Source: Adiantum capillus-veneris
Taxonomy: Eukaryota; Streptophyta; Polypodiopsida; Polypodiales; Pteridaceae
Assembly (NCBI GenBank): GCA_014529385.2
Contig: CM043963.1
Coordinates: forward strand, 109,842,912-109,906,911
Direction of reading: 5' to 3'
Length of the DNA stretch: 64,000 bases
Made by a program: the position numbers and the translations under genes. Shown piece after piece: positions 55,178-64,000 of the stretch. The notes under the pieces were generated by a model. It worked only from the letters and a program-made list of their open reading frames with translations, was not told the origin of the DNA and did no database searches. Positions within the stretch are counted from its first letter, which is position 1; each line of letters opens with the position of its first letter.

Positions 55178-57342
55178 TCTAATGGTTCAAGCGTGTCCTC
55201 TGGAAAGGGTTCTCCTATATAAGTTTCGTCTTCGATAGCCCTTTCTAAAACATATTCTTCTCGCCTCAGACTTCCACATTTCGAGGCTCCACACATCCAT
55301 AACTCCTTGGGCTTACCTAACCAAGCTGGAAATTTGGATCCCGCCAAAGTAGCTGAATCAAACTCCTCTACCGGTGTTCGGTTCACATCTTTGTAGCTAT
55401 GGTCTTTCAGGTTCACACGTGTAGTGGTTTCCATATTTCTTAGGTATATGTGATCGTAGCCCCAATCCTGGACCATTTTCAATTGTCTCATGAATGGTCT
55501 TCCCAGTATGATATCATAGTTATTCTCCTTGCCAAAATCGACAATAGCAAAAGTATGTTCGTATTCAATGCCGCAAGAAGTCACTACGACTTTCTCTAAT
55601 AACCCCATAGGTTTCTCCATGTGTCCATCTGCTAATTGGAGTTTCAACCTAGTCTTCCTTATTGCTGGTTTCCCCCATTTTTTCCAGATTTCTTTTGTAG
55701 CAATGGCTACCCTAGCTCCGCTGTCTAGTATTGCCATCGTGCTCACGCCTTGGAATTCAACTGGTAAGGTTGTATTCCCCTCTTCACCTTCGCAATACTC
55801 TCCGACCTTGTTTAAGGGTACAGGCTTAGCGTTCTTTTGCGGTTTGCTCAGCTCTTGTATACCCTCTTGCAGTCTCGATGTTGGGTCTTTTATCCCAAAT
55901 TTCTCCAAGCATTTTCCTACAGTGGTCCACATATGTGGTCTTAGCCTCAAAAGCTCAGCTAGAGTGATAGTGCATGTCACTGGTGTTGACAAGATCTCTA
56001 TCAATCCTTGCAAGTCCATGACTTTTTCTGATGAGATTCTTCGTGAGGAAAGTGCTCTAATCTCGGATTTTGCTTCATACTCTCCTAAGTATGAAGGTAA
56101 GGTATTCAGTGAATGAGGTTTGCTCTCCATTGTTCTAACAAAGCCCCCATCTCCCCAGTAAGATTGCAGATCCAAGTCCACTTGAGATCCTGCCTCAAAT
56201 TCCACTATGGGAGGATTCTTGATGTCCTTTTCCCAATTTTTCTGATTAGCTTGGCAACTTATCTCGTTTGCAAAGTTTTCCTCTCTCACTTGTTTCCAAA
56301 ATTCATTGTAATCCTCATCTCTTCCGTAAGACCTCTCTATGACTGGATGAAAACTCTCTATCTCCTGATCGGTTGTGTTCAATACTATGCGGTCATCCTT
56401 GTGTGTATTTTCAAGCTTTTGTGAATTGGGAGTCTTTTCAACTACCCGTGAAATGATAGTCTCTTGCTGAATTGGGTTTTCCGTTCCACAATTCATTGTT
56501 TCTCTTGGTGGTTCTAATAAGGCTTGTGCAGTCTCGATCATTCTCTGGCACATTTCAAGTCTCTGCTTTTCCAATTCCGCGTTTGGGTATGTCATCCACC
56601 TCTGTTCTTGTGTTTGGTTGGTCTTTAACCTAGCTTCGTAAGCTCTCATTAGTGCGTCCAATGGTTTGTGTACTTTGTCGACTAGCACTGATCCCCCTGA
56701 GCTTAAGCTCGTTGTCTCTTTGATACTCTTTTGTTTCGTTCTTTCCGGGCTCATCTCTCGTTTCCCGTTTTGACTCTCAAGTTTTTCTAATCTATCTTTA
56801 GTTTGCTTTAGTTCCTCAGCTAGAATAGCGTCTTCACGTTCTTTTCTCAACTTCATGCGTGCTTTTCTAGATTTCCATGTGTTTCTCTGACTCCGCGGTC
56901 CTTGACTAACCACTTCAGTCGCTAACTTTCCATTCTCAGGTTCTCTAGTGGTTTTCTTAGCTTGAGCTCTAGTAACAACTTGCGTTGGTATCAGAGTTTC
57001 ATTTTCAGACCCACTACTGGTAGGAATAGTTTCTAGCATATTCAATGTCTTCTTTTGCACTTCGTTTGGATTCTTTGAACAATCCTCAATGAAGTGAGTA
57101 ACCCCACACTCAGTGCAATAAGCGTTAATTCTAATGATTTCCGTATGTGGACAAACATTCATCAGATGGTCACCTCCACACTTGTAACAGGGTCCTAGTG
57201 CTGGTCTTGGTCCCACTTGATTCGTCCTTTGTGGATAGGATGGTCTTTGTCTTGTTAACCCTCCATGAGCTATGAACATCAATGTAATTGTATCTCTCTT
57301 CATCAGAAGCACTTGTAACTGTTGGTATTCCAACATTCCCAA
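55174..57342 (-). pseudogene. Gag zinc knuckles and first retropepsin (giant element)
   Basis: 722 open codons. Two knuckles: Cys52-Cys55-His59-Cys64 (short, C-x2-C-x3-H-x4-C) and Cys76-Cys79-His83-Cys88. A long Lys/Glu/Arg-rich region with coiled-coil character (about 150-260) follows, then an acidic linker. The retropepsin active site is I-L-D-S-G-A-R-V (Asp near residue 539; DNA 55714-55727), with Y-D-I-I-L-G-R-P-F-M about 70 residues later. This is the usual gag-pro position. The first 10-20 codons overlap the preceding gag frame because of a one-base shift near 57300. Protease residues are intact. Confidence 0.85.
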
Positions 57343-59569
57343 TCATGCCCCATGGTTCTGGTTGTTTGGGTTCTTCTGGTGGGTAATACACAGTTGGAGA
57401 CATGTGTACACCAGATTCTTCATAATAGGCTTGAACAGGCACGAAGGCTTGTTCTTCCTGATTCTCTAAGGTTGGTGCATATCTAATGCCCACTGGTCTT
57501 GCTCCTGGTAAAGGTGGTTGTTGTCCCAATACCGGTTGCGGTCTTTCTATCCCCATAGGTCCTGGTACATTTCCCGTTGGGTATCGAGGTACTGGATGTA
57601 CCTGAGGTGGTGCTAATTGAGCAGGAGGTGCATACTGACGCTCCCTTACATACCCTTAGTTGTAATAGCACTACTATGTTGGATGGTTTGTCCATTTTTG
57701 TTCAATCGCACACCATTTCAGTGGTTTTGGCAATGGTTTTTGGTATGGTGCCATCCTTTTTAGAGCCTCTTCTATCATTTTCTCTACATTTGGCATGGTT
57801 GTTGTTTGAACATTCTTTTTAGTGGTAGTCTCGCTCGCTACGGAGGAAGAGCTACTGGATGCAAAATCTGTATCCGCTGACACCTCTCCATAAACCGTAC
57901 AGTTATCCACTAAGTACAATGCTTCTCTCGTTACTTGCTCGAAACTTGTACAAGCTTTCAAGTGCAAGTCCTTCTTGAGAGTGTCATTTCTCAATCCTTC
58001 AATAAAGAGAACAGATAGTCTGTCATCTTGTGGTCGTTCACGTACTGGACATCTCTCAATGTATTGTTTGAAGCGAAGTGAAGCTTCCTTCACTTTTTAG
58101 TGTTCTCTCTGTTTAAAAGCATATATTTGTGAGACCGTATTGTGCTTAATCCCTCGTTTTGAGAATTCCTCAGCAAACTCTCTTAGCAAATGGTCAATGT
58201 CATGGAATCCCCCTCTGTTCAGTGGTTGAAACCATGTCAATGTCGTACCTTCTAGAGTAAGACCAAATCCCTCGTATTGTGTATGGAAATCTGTTATCTG
58301 CTCAGCTCTTAAGACTTGCTTAAAGAGTGACACATGTGCATACGGATCTCCTGAACCACCATACTTCTTTGGCATACACTTGGCCACTTGAGATGGTCTC
58401 ATACGTCTATGGTCTGCTACCAATATCATTGCTCCTGTGTCCCGGCTAAAGCTTTCTCTAGCATCATGGACTTCATGGGTTACCCTTGTCGGTTCCCTTG
58501 CCCTGAGTCTACTACTAGGAGGTAAATGTGATGGTTCCGCTTCGAACCTTGGACCTGGAGTGGTATACGTGGGGATTGGAATTGCACTACCTCGATTCGT
58601 ATCCATTGACTCTTTGGAATGTAATGATCCCATTGGTCCAGGCTTTTAGTACTGAGGTTGACTGAAAGAGTCAGCAGCCTGAGTTCTTTGTCCTCCTGTT
58701 GTCATTGGGTTTTGCACTCCATTTGTTGGTGCTGGTCTTTGTGAGCTAGAAGTAACATAATACTGATGTAGTGGTCCCCCAAAGTATGTATATCCTTCTA
58801 ATTCTTTCTTGCCCATTGTTGAGTATTGCCTCCCATACTTGTCGTAAGCGGCAATTTTCACTTCCGATCCCTCTGTGTAGGTAAAGACATAAAGTCTTTT
58901 TTGGTCTGTCAACTCTCCGGTGTAGGGTTCTTCACATCTATAATAGAGATCTTGCTCCCCATTATTATATTTGTATAGCCCCACATAGATGTTATCAGTG
59001 TTGATCCTTGTAGTTTCATTCTCTCTTCTTAACCTCGCATTAGGGAAGTTCATTATTGGTGCTTTCTCCTCGAGTTCTTCATCTACTTTGGCTTTGGTGC
59101 CCATCAATCCCCACTTGTCCACAATGTTAGGGTTTAGGACTACCAAGTACATGGTACCCTCATCATCTAGATATCTATCTCCGCTACAGCTCACAGGCAC
59201 TAAGTCCTTGAACTCACTAGGTCTATCTTCTATCTATACACAATAGCGGTCCATTCCATCTTCGTAGATCTTGGCACCTTGCTCATTGTCGTACTGGTAT
59301 TTTATGAACAATAGCTTCATTGTGGCGGAAGGGTTTCATGATCCTGCTGCCATATTTTCTCTGTTGTTCAGGTTCAAGTGTTCCAAGTGTTCGGTGAAAA
59401 TCTCGTAAGATCTCTCCGAAGGAGTATCAGAAACACTTCCTTCAAAGATCGGCTCTAATGGTTGCACCCAACTTTGGTTTACACTTCCCTCGGTTAATAT
59501 GACACTTGCTTGTTCCCCTTGTTTTGGTTGGTTATTCTGGAGATTCCTGCCCGATCTCAAATTCATCAA
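57170..59569 (-). pseudogene. gag N-terminal and capsid region (giant element)
   Basis: Starts near 59569 with M-M-N-L-R-S-G-R-N-L, a common gypsy Gag start. One frame runs from there to about 57300, open apart from stops at about 59336 (TGA), 59230 (TAG), 58646 (TAA), 58094 (TAA) and three near 57674-57657 (TAG TAG ... TAA). Blocks: an unknown acidic N-terminal domain (59300-58650); a linker with D-T-G-A-M-I; then the capsid (P-K-K-Y-G-G-S-G-D, W-F-Q-P-L, F-A-E-E-F-S-K-R, 58400-57700). A Pro/Gln/Tyr-rich tail shared with 3-293 ends it. The stops inactivate this copy. Confidence 0.8.
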
Positions 59570-59713
59570 TTCCCCTAAAGGAATTTAACTTTTCCGTCTC
59601 GGCAATTTGTTTTCCCAAGGTTGGTTATTCTGGAGATTCCTGCCCGATCTCAAATTCATCAATTCCCCTAAAGGACTTTAACTTTTTCGTCTCGGCAATT
59701 TGTTTTCCCAAGT
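59528..59713. repeat. 93-bp tandem duplication at the start of gag
   Basis: Two adjacent 93-bp units starting at 59528 and 59621, differing at a few bases. 93 is a multiple of three. The duplicated part includes the M-N-L-R-S-G start region. Confidence 0.9.
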
Positions 59714-61063
59714 TTTTGTGGTCAGAAGTGATCCAAACTGATTGATACTTGGTCAATTGTTTAATCTTGTCAGTTGGACAACTTCTGTTTCATCAAGTGA
59801 GAATTTTGTTGCAGTTATGCTGAAAAAGACATTATACGCGTATGATGTCTTTTTTCACAGATTTGGACTATTTTGGTTATGCTCACTCTCAATAGCCCCC
59901 TTATGCTCTGTCCACTCACAAAATTCAATTTGAACTCTGTTTGAGCAAGTTATGGCTAATTTAGGCTTTTCTTGGCAATTTTTCGCTTTTGACTTGTTTT
60001 GGGTCAATTGTGATCCAAATGGGATGAAACTTGAAATATAACCTCTAGACAGCTATTACAATGGATCTGTGTTGGCAAAGTATCAAAATATGTCCAAAAT
60101 TAGGTCAAAGACATCATACGCGTATGATGTCTTTTTCATCAATTTGGGTCAAGACTTGATATTTATGCTTTCTACAGTGTTTGTAACAATCTTGTCAGGT
60201 CAGATATAAAAAATAAGCAGTGGATGTGCTAAAAGACATTATACGTGTATGATGTCTTTTGTCCCAGATTTTGACTATTCTTGGCTTTAAGCCTTCTCCA
60301 ATGTTTATAATTGAGTTTCAAGTGTTTTTGTCAGGTTTGAATGTAAAAACAAGATCTGAATCCAAAATTTTATATTCTTTGCGTTTCTTGGACTCCGACT
60401 TGTCTTTTTGGGTTTCTTTGAGTGTTAATGCTCTTGTTTTAAGTTGAAATTAGGGTATATCCCCCCTTTTGAACACTATGGTAAAGTCAAAATTTCTGTT
60501 TTGGTCTCTGTTTGGTCATTTAGACATCATACGCGTATGATGTCTAAAGTTGCAGATTTCCAGTTTTTTTGGCACAGAATCCTTCCTAAAGCTTTCTCAA
60601 GTGCTCAGCAACTCCCAGATACACAGAAAATTTCTCTGACTTTTGTTTATTGCAAGTTTCACTACTAACGTGACGGTTTAGTGATCTAACATGCAATCAA
60701 CCATATCAAGCAAATACTCCAATGATTACTAGCTCTAGATCAGGATCAAATGAAGTCCTACCTAAGCTATTCCTAATCATAAAATAGGTTTGGTAATTCT
60801 GATTTTAAAGAGATCCACTGCCACTCACGGACTAGCAAATTCTTCCTCTATCAACAACTACTCAACACCAACAAAACAACAAACAAATCTAAGCTAAACT
60901 AAAAATACTGTCAACACGGAAGACCAAGGAATACCCCACTTCCTAGTATCTCTCGAGATCTTCGAAGTCCACCACTCCTAGATCTTTTCTAACTAAAGTA
61001 TACAAAGTAGTTTATACGACTCACCTCGTAGGATTAGTCTAAGGTCACCTACTTAGGGCTCTC
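59714..61063 (-). other. Leader of giant element
   Basis: Non-coding stretch of about 1.35 kb between gag and primer site. It holds four copies of the 22-bp palindrome (next entry); otherwise no conserved frame. Confidence 0.75.
59828..60544. repeat. 22-bp palindrome cluster, 5' leader of giant element
   Basis: Copies at 59828-59849, 60110-60131, 60235-60256 and 60523-60544. The second and fourth are perfect (half-site GACATCATACG); the other two have one or two changes (ATT for ATC; ACGTGT centre). T-runs flank most copies. Same motif as at 40395-41735. Confidence 0.93.
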
Positions 61064-61082
61064 GTCCCCGGCAGCGGCGCCA
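61064..61082 (-). other. Primer-binding site of giant element
   Basis: The minus strand reads TGGCGCCGCTGCCGGGGA, two bases after the LTR end. This TGGCGCC-type site resembles those of Athila/Tat-like plant elements (tRNA identity not verified). Confidence 0.85.
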
Positions 61083-61084
61083 AA

Positions 61085-61585
61085 TGTTAAGGCGGTTACG
61101 CCGCTAGCGAAAGCTAAATAGCGAGAACTCAACCAACAACAGAATTTGTCAGACGAGGACGGAGCTTGACCCGCAGGCACATGGAAACAACTAGGTGGGT
61201 GTCAAATCACCTACTCGACCTTCTAATGACAATCACTACTAAGGAAATCAAATCTAAGTTCTAAAATACGCAAGTGACTGAAATCCTTACTACGAACGAA
61301 TGCTATACGAAACAGGATCTAGAATCATTGAATCGATCTCAAACTCAAGGGGAAGTCTATACACTAGGTAAGAACAACACCCTAAAGAGTTGAACTGCAA
61401 AATCAACCTATAACCACTCCGTGCGGTAAACGCGTATGAAGACAGGCCGAAAAATACAGGTGATCGAAACTTGACCCCAATGGTACTAATGTGTAGCTCT
61501 ACTCGTTGTGGTTCTATACATATGCTGCACACTCCATTCTGACACACGAGTTGGAAGAAAACTCACACCGAAGCTCATAGAAACT
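61085..61585 (-). repeat. 5' LTR of giant element, truncated (U3 missing)
   Basis: Aligns with 36534-37035 with about 8 differences. It stops near 61585, leaving out the U3 part that carries the TATA box. Confidence 0.9.
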
Positions 61586-62340
61586 CATACCCTCTTATAC
61601 TAGGACATAGATTAAAACTTCAAACGGTACATTGCCTTGTACCAAAGGTAAGATAAATGGTTGATCTGATGCCAGAACCTCCAAAAACCCCTCCCCACCC
61701 AGCATGGTGTCAATGACGTGCTGGTAGTGAGCCTTCAAATCCAGTATTACCTTGATTGAGCGTACACGTGTTGGTATGTGTGATCTGTCTTGAGGTAGGT
61801 TGTACTGATTCATGTGAAGCTTAGAGGTGCTTAGTCACTGTCCAAGCTTGTGGGAGAGGGTGGTGTTCTTTCCTGAAACAAACTCAGTAGATCCCTAGTT
61901 TCTCTAGTGAGAATGTGAGTCAATGCTTCCGTTATCTGTGCTGCAGCATTAGGTGCGACTTGAAAACTGACTGTGATAATTACCTCGGTGACTTGAGTTA
62001 CCCGATTCTCAAAGTAGAATAGTGTTGATTCTCTATTGTGTAGAGCTCCTTCCATTTTGTTGTTGTGGGTTGGTTGTAGGTTGCGGACATGGTTTCGACC
62101 TTCTCCTTCTTCTTCTTGGCACTTGGCCTATGTATATCCACTGGGTTTGGCGTGTTGGTTGACTCTCCCACTGCAAATCGATTACCGTTACGCTTGGCAC
62201 TCGAGCTTCGATGGAGATGCGGAGTTCGTCTAGTTGTGATTGGAGCTCTTCTTCTTCTGTCGTCCAATTAGCAAATCCTGCTAGCCATTCATCCATTCAC
62301 AATAGTTTAAGGGTTTCAGTCTTGTAAACTGAAAGGTTTC
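61586..62340 (-). pseudogene. gag-like ORFs of another minus-strand LTR element
   Basis: Minus-strand open stretches 62296-62033 (M-D-E-W-L-A-G-F start, then an Arg run), 62055-61831 and 61813-61595, in different frames. They lie directly downstream of a primer site and LTR. They have the composition of a Gag N-terminus, but no diagnostic motif was seen. Cut at 61585 by the giant element. Confidence 0.5.
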
Positions 62341-62350
62341 ATGAAAAGAT

Positions 62351-62367
62351 CCTCCGTGGGGGCACCA
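62351..62367 (-). other. Primer-binding site of rightmost element
   Basis: The minus strand reads TGGTGCCCCCACGGAGG, two bases after an LTR end ...CCCGTCA. The TGGTGCC start is normal for a tRNA ending in GGCACCA. The tRNA was not identified. Confidence 0.65.
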
Positions 62368-62579
62368 AATGACGGGAGCAGAGCGAACCCCGAACCCCGA
62401 CGGCCTCTAAAACACCGGGGACCGAATGGCGCGCCTCGAGCCTGTCATGGTAAAGCAAACAGGGGGCACCACCTAGCATCAGCGGCTAGGACGCAAACAT
62501 TACACCACCATAATAAAGTTTTCATCCAAGAGAGATGGATGCTTGGGAGTAATGATGAAAAGGAAAGGCAATGAGATCA

Positions 62580-62581
<2 letters not shown>

Positions 62582-62621
<40 letters not shown>
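62582..62621. repeat. (GA)n microsatellite
   Basis: About 19 GA units in the rightmost LTR. Confidence 0.93.
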
Positions 62622-62624
<3 letters not shown>

Positions 62625-63017
62625 GGGAGGGGGTATAGCGGCTTAGTACTTAGGCATCACAAAAGGATGGCGAATCCGCACATCCTTCACACATACACAA
62701 GCTCACTCCAAAACACAAGACTAGGTGGCGATTCCGCACACCTCACATGGGCAAAACATTGCAAGAAAACATACTCACAAAACCTCAAGCTTTATTTAGA
62801 GAATTAGGCGATGAAATGGGGAGCATAGGGTAGGGGAATGAGAAGGGAGAGAGTGGTAGAGCACATGGCGGATAGGTGGGAGTTGATGGCGAAGATTCGC
62901 ACGAGGATTATGGCAATCATCCTTCATTTAGTTGCCCTTCATCTTCCATAGCCAAGGGTGTAGAGGTCATGCTCAAGACAAGCATGGTGATTGCGGTGAT
63001 GGTGATGGTGTGGGTGT

Positions 63018-63150
63018 GGGTGTGGGTGTGTGCACTAGGCACACACAATGCATAGTGTGTTCTTTGGTGATGTTGTGTGTGTGTGTGTGTGTGTGTGTGC
63101 ACTAGGCACACACAGTGCATAGTGTACTCTTTGGTGATGGTGTGTGTGTT
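63018..63150. repeat. (GT)n tracts with a duplicated segment
   Basis: GT-rich runs (pure at 63074-63099) followed twice by GTGCACTAGGCACACACA and CATAGTGT. ORFs here are low-complexity. Confidence 0.85.
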
Positions 63151-63170
63151 TAGTGTGATGGTGACCCCTC

Positions 63171-63178
63171 TTTATATA
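63171..63178 (-). promoter_or_regulatory. Possible LTR TATA box (rightmost element)
   Basis: TATATAAA followed by GAGGGG on the minus strand, about 800 bp upstream of the LTR end. Confidence 0.45.
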
Positions 63179-64000
63179 GGGGAGGAGGGGGGAGAAATTC
63201 TAGAATTCAGAAATGAAGAAATCATTATCTACATAGGCCATGTGACTGTGGGCCCCACTTGTCTGGCTGTGTGTATATGTGCCAGAACAGAAGTCTCATG
63301 AGAGAGAGACTAAGAGAGAGAGATGGGTTGATGAAAAAACAGTAAGAGGTGACATGGAGAATAAAGTAATTACAAGAGGGGAGAGAGGGGAGTGTGTTCA
63401 GAGGTGAATCTGTGTGCAGATGTGTGTGAACACAAGAAAAATCAGGTAACCACCGGGTGGGGATGGGTCTGTGGGCACCTTTTTTAGTGAAACTGAGTGT
63501 GTGTGAGTGTGGGGGAGGTTATTTAGCTACAAGACAAGAGACATGGCGCCCTTTAGAGAGAGGGGGGGGTATTTGGGTCATGGGATATGATAGGAGAGAG
63601 AAAGGGGGGGTGGGGTATACTATTTTGGAAGATAGGGTAAGTTGCATGTGAGTTAGGGTGCATTATTGGTGAGTTATAATGCATTATTGGTGAGAGGTGG
63701 GGTAGCTTGAGGGGAGAGAGAAAGGAGAAAGGACAAAGGGAACAGAGAGGGGGTTGACCTTTTGAGTGGAGGAGAGGAAAAGGGACACCCGACGGGACAA
63801 CAGTGAAGAAAAAGGAGGCAAGGTGGGGATGGGCTACCCCGCAGGCATGAGGTGGCCTATTTTACCTTTCTTATATATTTACATAATCATACTTTATTTT
63901 TTCTTACTTTTTCCAATGCCTTTTATCACTCCCTCCATAAGAGGGGGTTTTCATGGGGTGGGGACGAGAGAAGAGGGGTATGGGAGCTTGGCTTGTGAAA

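Larger units (their letters stand above)
36534..61585 (-). mobile_element. Giant Ty3/gypsy-type element, copy 2 (nested insertions removed: about 18.5 kb)
   Basis: Bounded by a 3' LTR (36534-37501) and a partial 5' LTR (61085-61585), which differ at about 8 of some 500 aligned bases. Between them: primer site, leader, gag, protease, RT, RNase H, integrase, second protease, W-repeat ORF, ORF3, polypurine tract. There is no chromodomain; the domain set and primer site suggest an Athila/Tat-like group (inference). It contains a copia insertion (5178 bp), a foldback (1394 bp) and a 1.3-kb tandem duplication. Five bases left of the 3' LTR are AAGTA; the other target-site copy is lost. Confidence 0.88.
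62370..64000 (-). repeat. 5' LTR of rightmost element (other end not found, may leave window)
   Basis: On the minus strand it ends ...CTCTGCTCCCGTCA at 62370. It holds (GA)n at 62582-62621, (GT)n tracts and a duplicated GTGCACTAGGCACACACA segment (near 63030 and 63098). TATATAAA lies at 63178-63171 (minus strand). Its U3 start was not located. The purine-rich region 63300-63850 has no gene. Confidence 0.55.

Noticed and set aside
59506-59745. Plus-strand ORF with an internal repeat at 59506-59745
   Set aside because: It is the complement of the 93-bp duplicated gag start; only the minus-strand frame (M-N-L-R-S-G) makes sense.

Overview
The window looks like repeat-rich nuclear DNA of a land plant with a large genome. 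It holds plant-type Ty3/gypsy and Ty1/copia LTR retrotransposons, primer sites for initiator-Met tRNA, TIR and foldback transposons, and long (CT)n, (GA)n and (GT)n tracts. I found no convincing host gene, rRNA, tRNA or CRISPR array, and nothing bacterial or organellar. The species cannot be told from the sequence.

Layout, left to right. (1) 1-18778 is an old plus-strand copy of a giant Ty3/gypsy-type element. Its gag-protease-pol start (1-4024), last ORF (15787-17805), polypurine tract and 3' LTR (17886-18778) survive. Nested inside it is a minus-strand tandem array of chromodomain Ty3/gypsy elements (4025-15760) in which one LTR (8644-10448) serves two internal regions. One of those regions has lost gag-pol and carries an opposite-strand zinc-knuckle ORF. 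(2) 18779-22032 holds microsatellites, sequence I cannot assign, and the 5' LTR of a plus-strand gypsy element. (3) 22035-30110 is the internal region of that element, with extra leader ORFs and then gag, protease, RT, RNase H and integrase, all heavily broken. (4) 30115-36533 is a mosaic: a minus-strand gag-protease relic, chromodomain-element tails, tandemly duplicated LTR pieces and a plus-strand LTR piece. (5) 36534-61585 is a much better preserved minus-strand copy of the giant element. Its 5' and 3' LTRs differ at about 8 of 500 shared bases. It is interrupted by a young copia element (49686-54863) and a foldback transposon (46126-47519). (6) 61586-64000 is the start of yet another minus-strand LTR element (gag-like ORFs, primer site, LTR).

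Read 5' to 3' on the minus strand, the giant element (5) contains: LTR, primer site, a 1.5-kb leader with a repeated 22-bp palindrome, gag, zinc knuckles, a first protease, RT, RNase H, integrase, a second retropepsin-like ORF, a W-motif repeat ORF, an internal polypurine tract, a duplicated spacer again carrying the palindrome, a long coiled-coil ORF (ORF3), the terminal polypurine tract and the 3' LTR. The post-integrase module is the most unusual part of the window. ORF3 is present next to the 3' LTR in both giant copies. Its C-terminal domain aligns between them without gaps at a little over half identity by eye, which suggests it was maintained as protein.

Most coding regions are decayed. 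In the giant copy many frames are open except for TAG, TAA or TGA codons that could come from C-to-T change at CAG, CAA or CGA, as expected for methylated, silenced plant transposons. Boundaries given as LTR ends, primer sites, polypurine tracts and inverted repeats were read directly from the sequence. Lineage names are inference from domain order and motifs.
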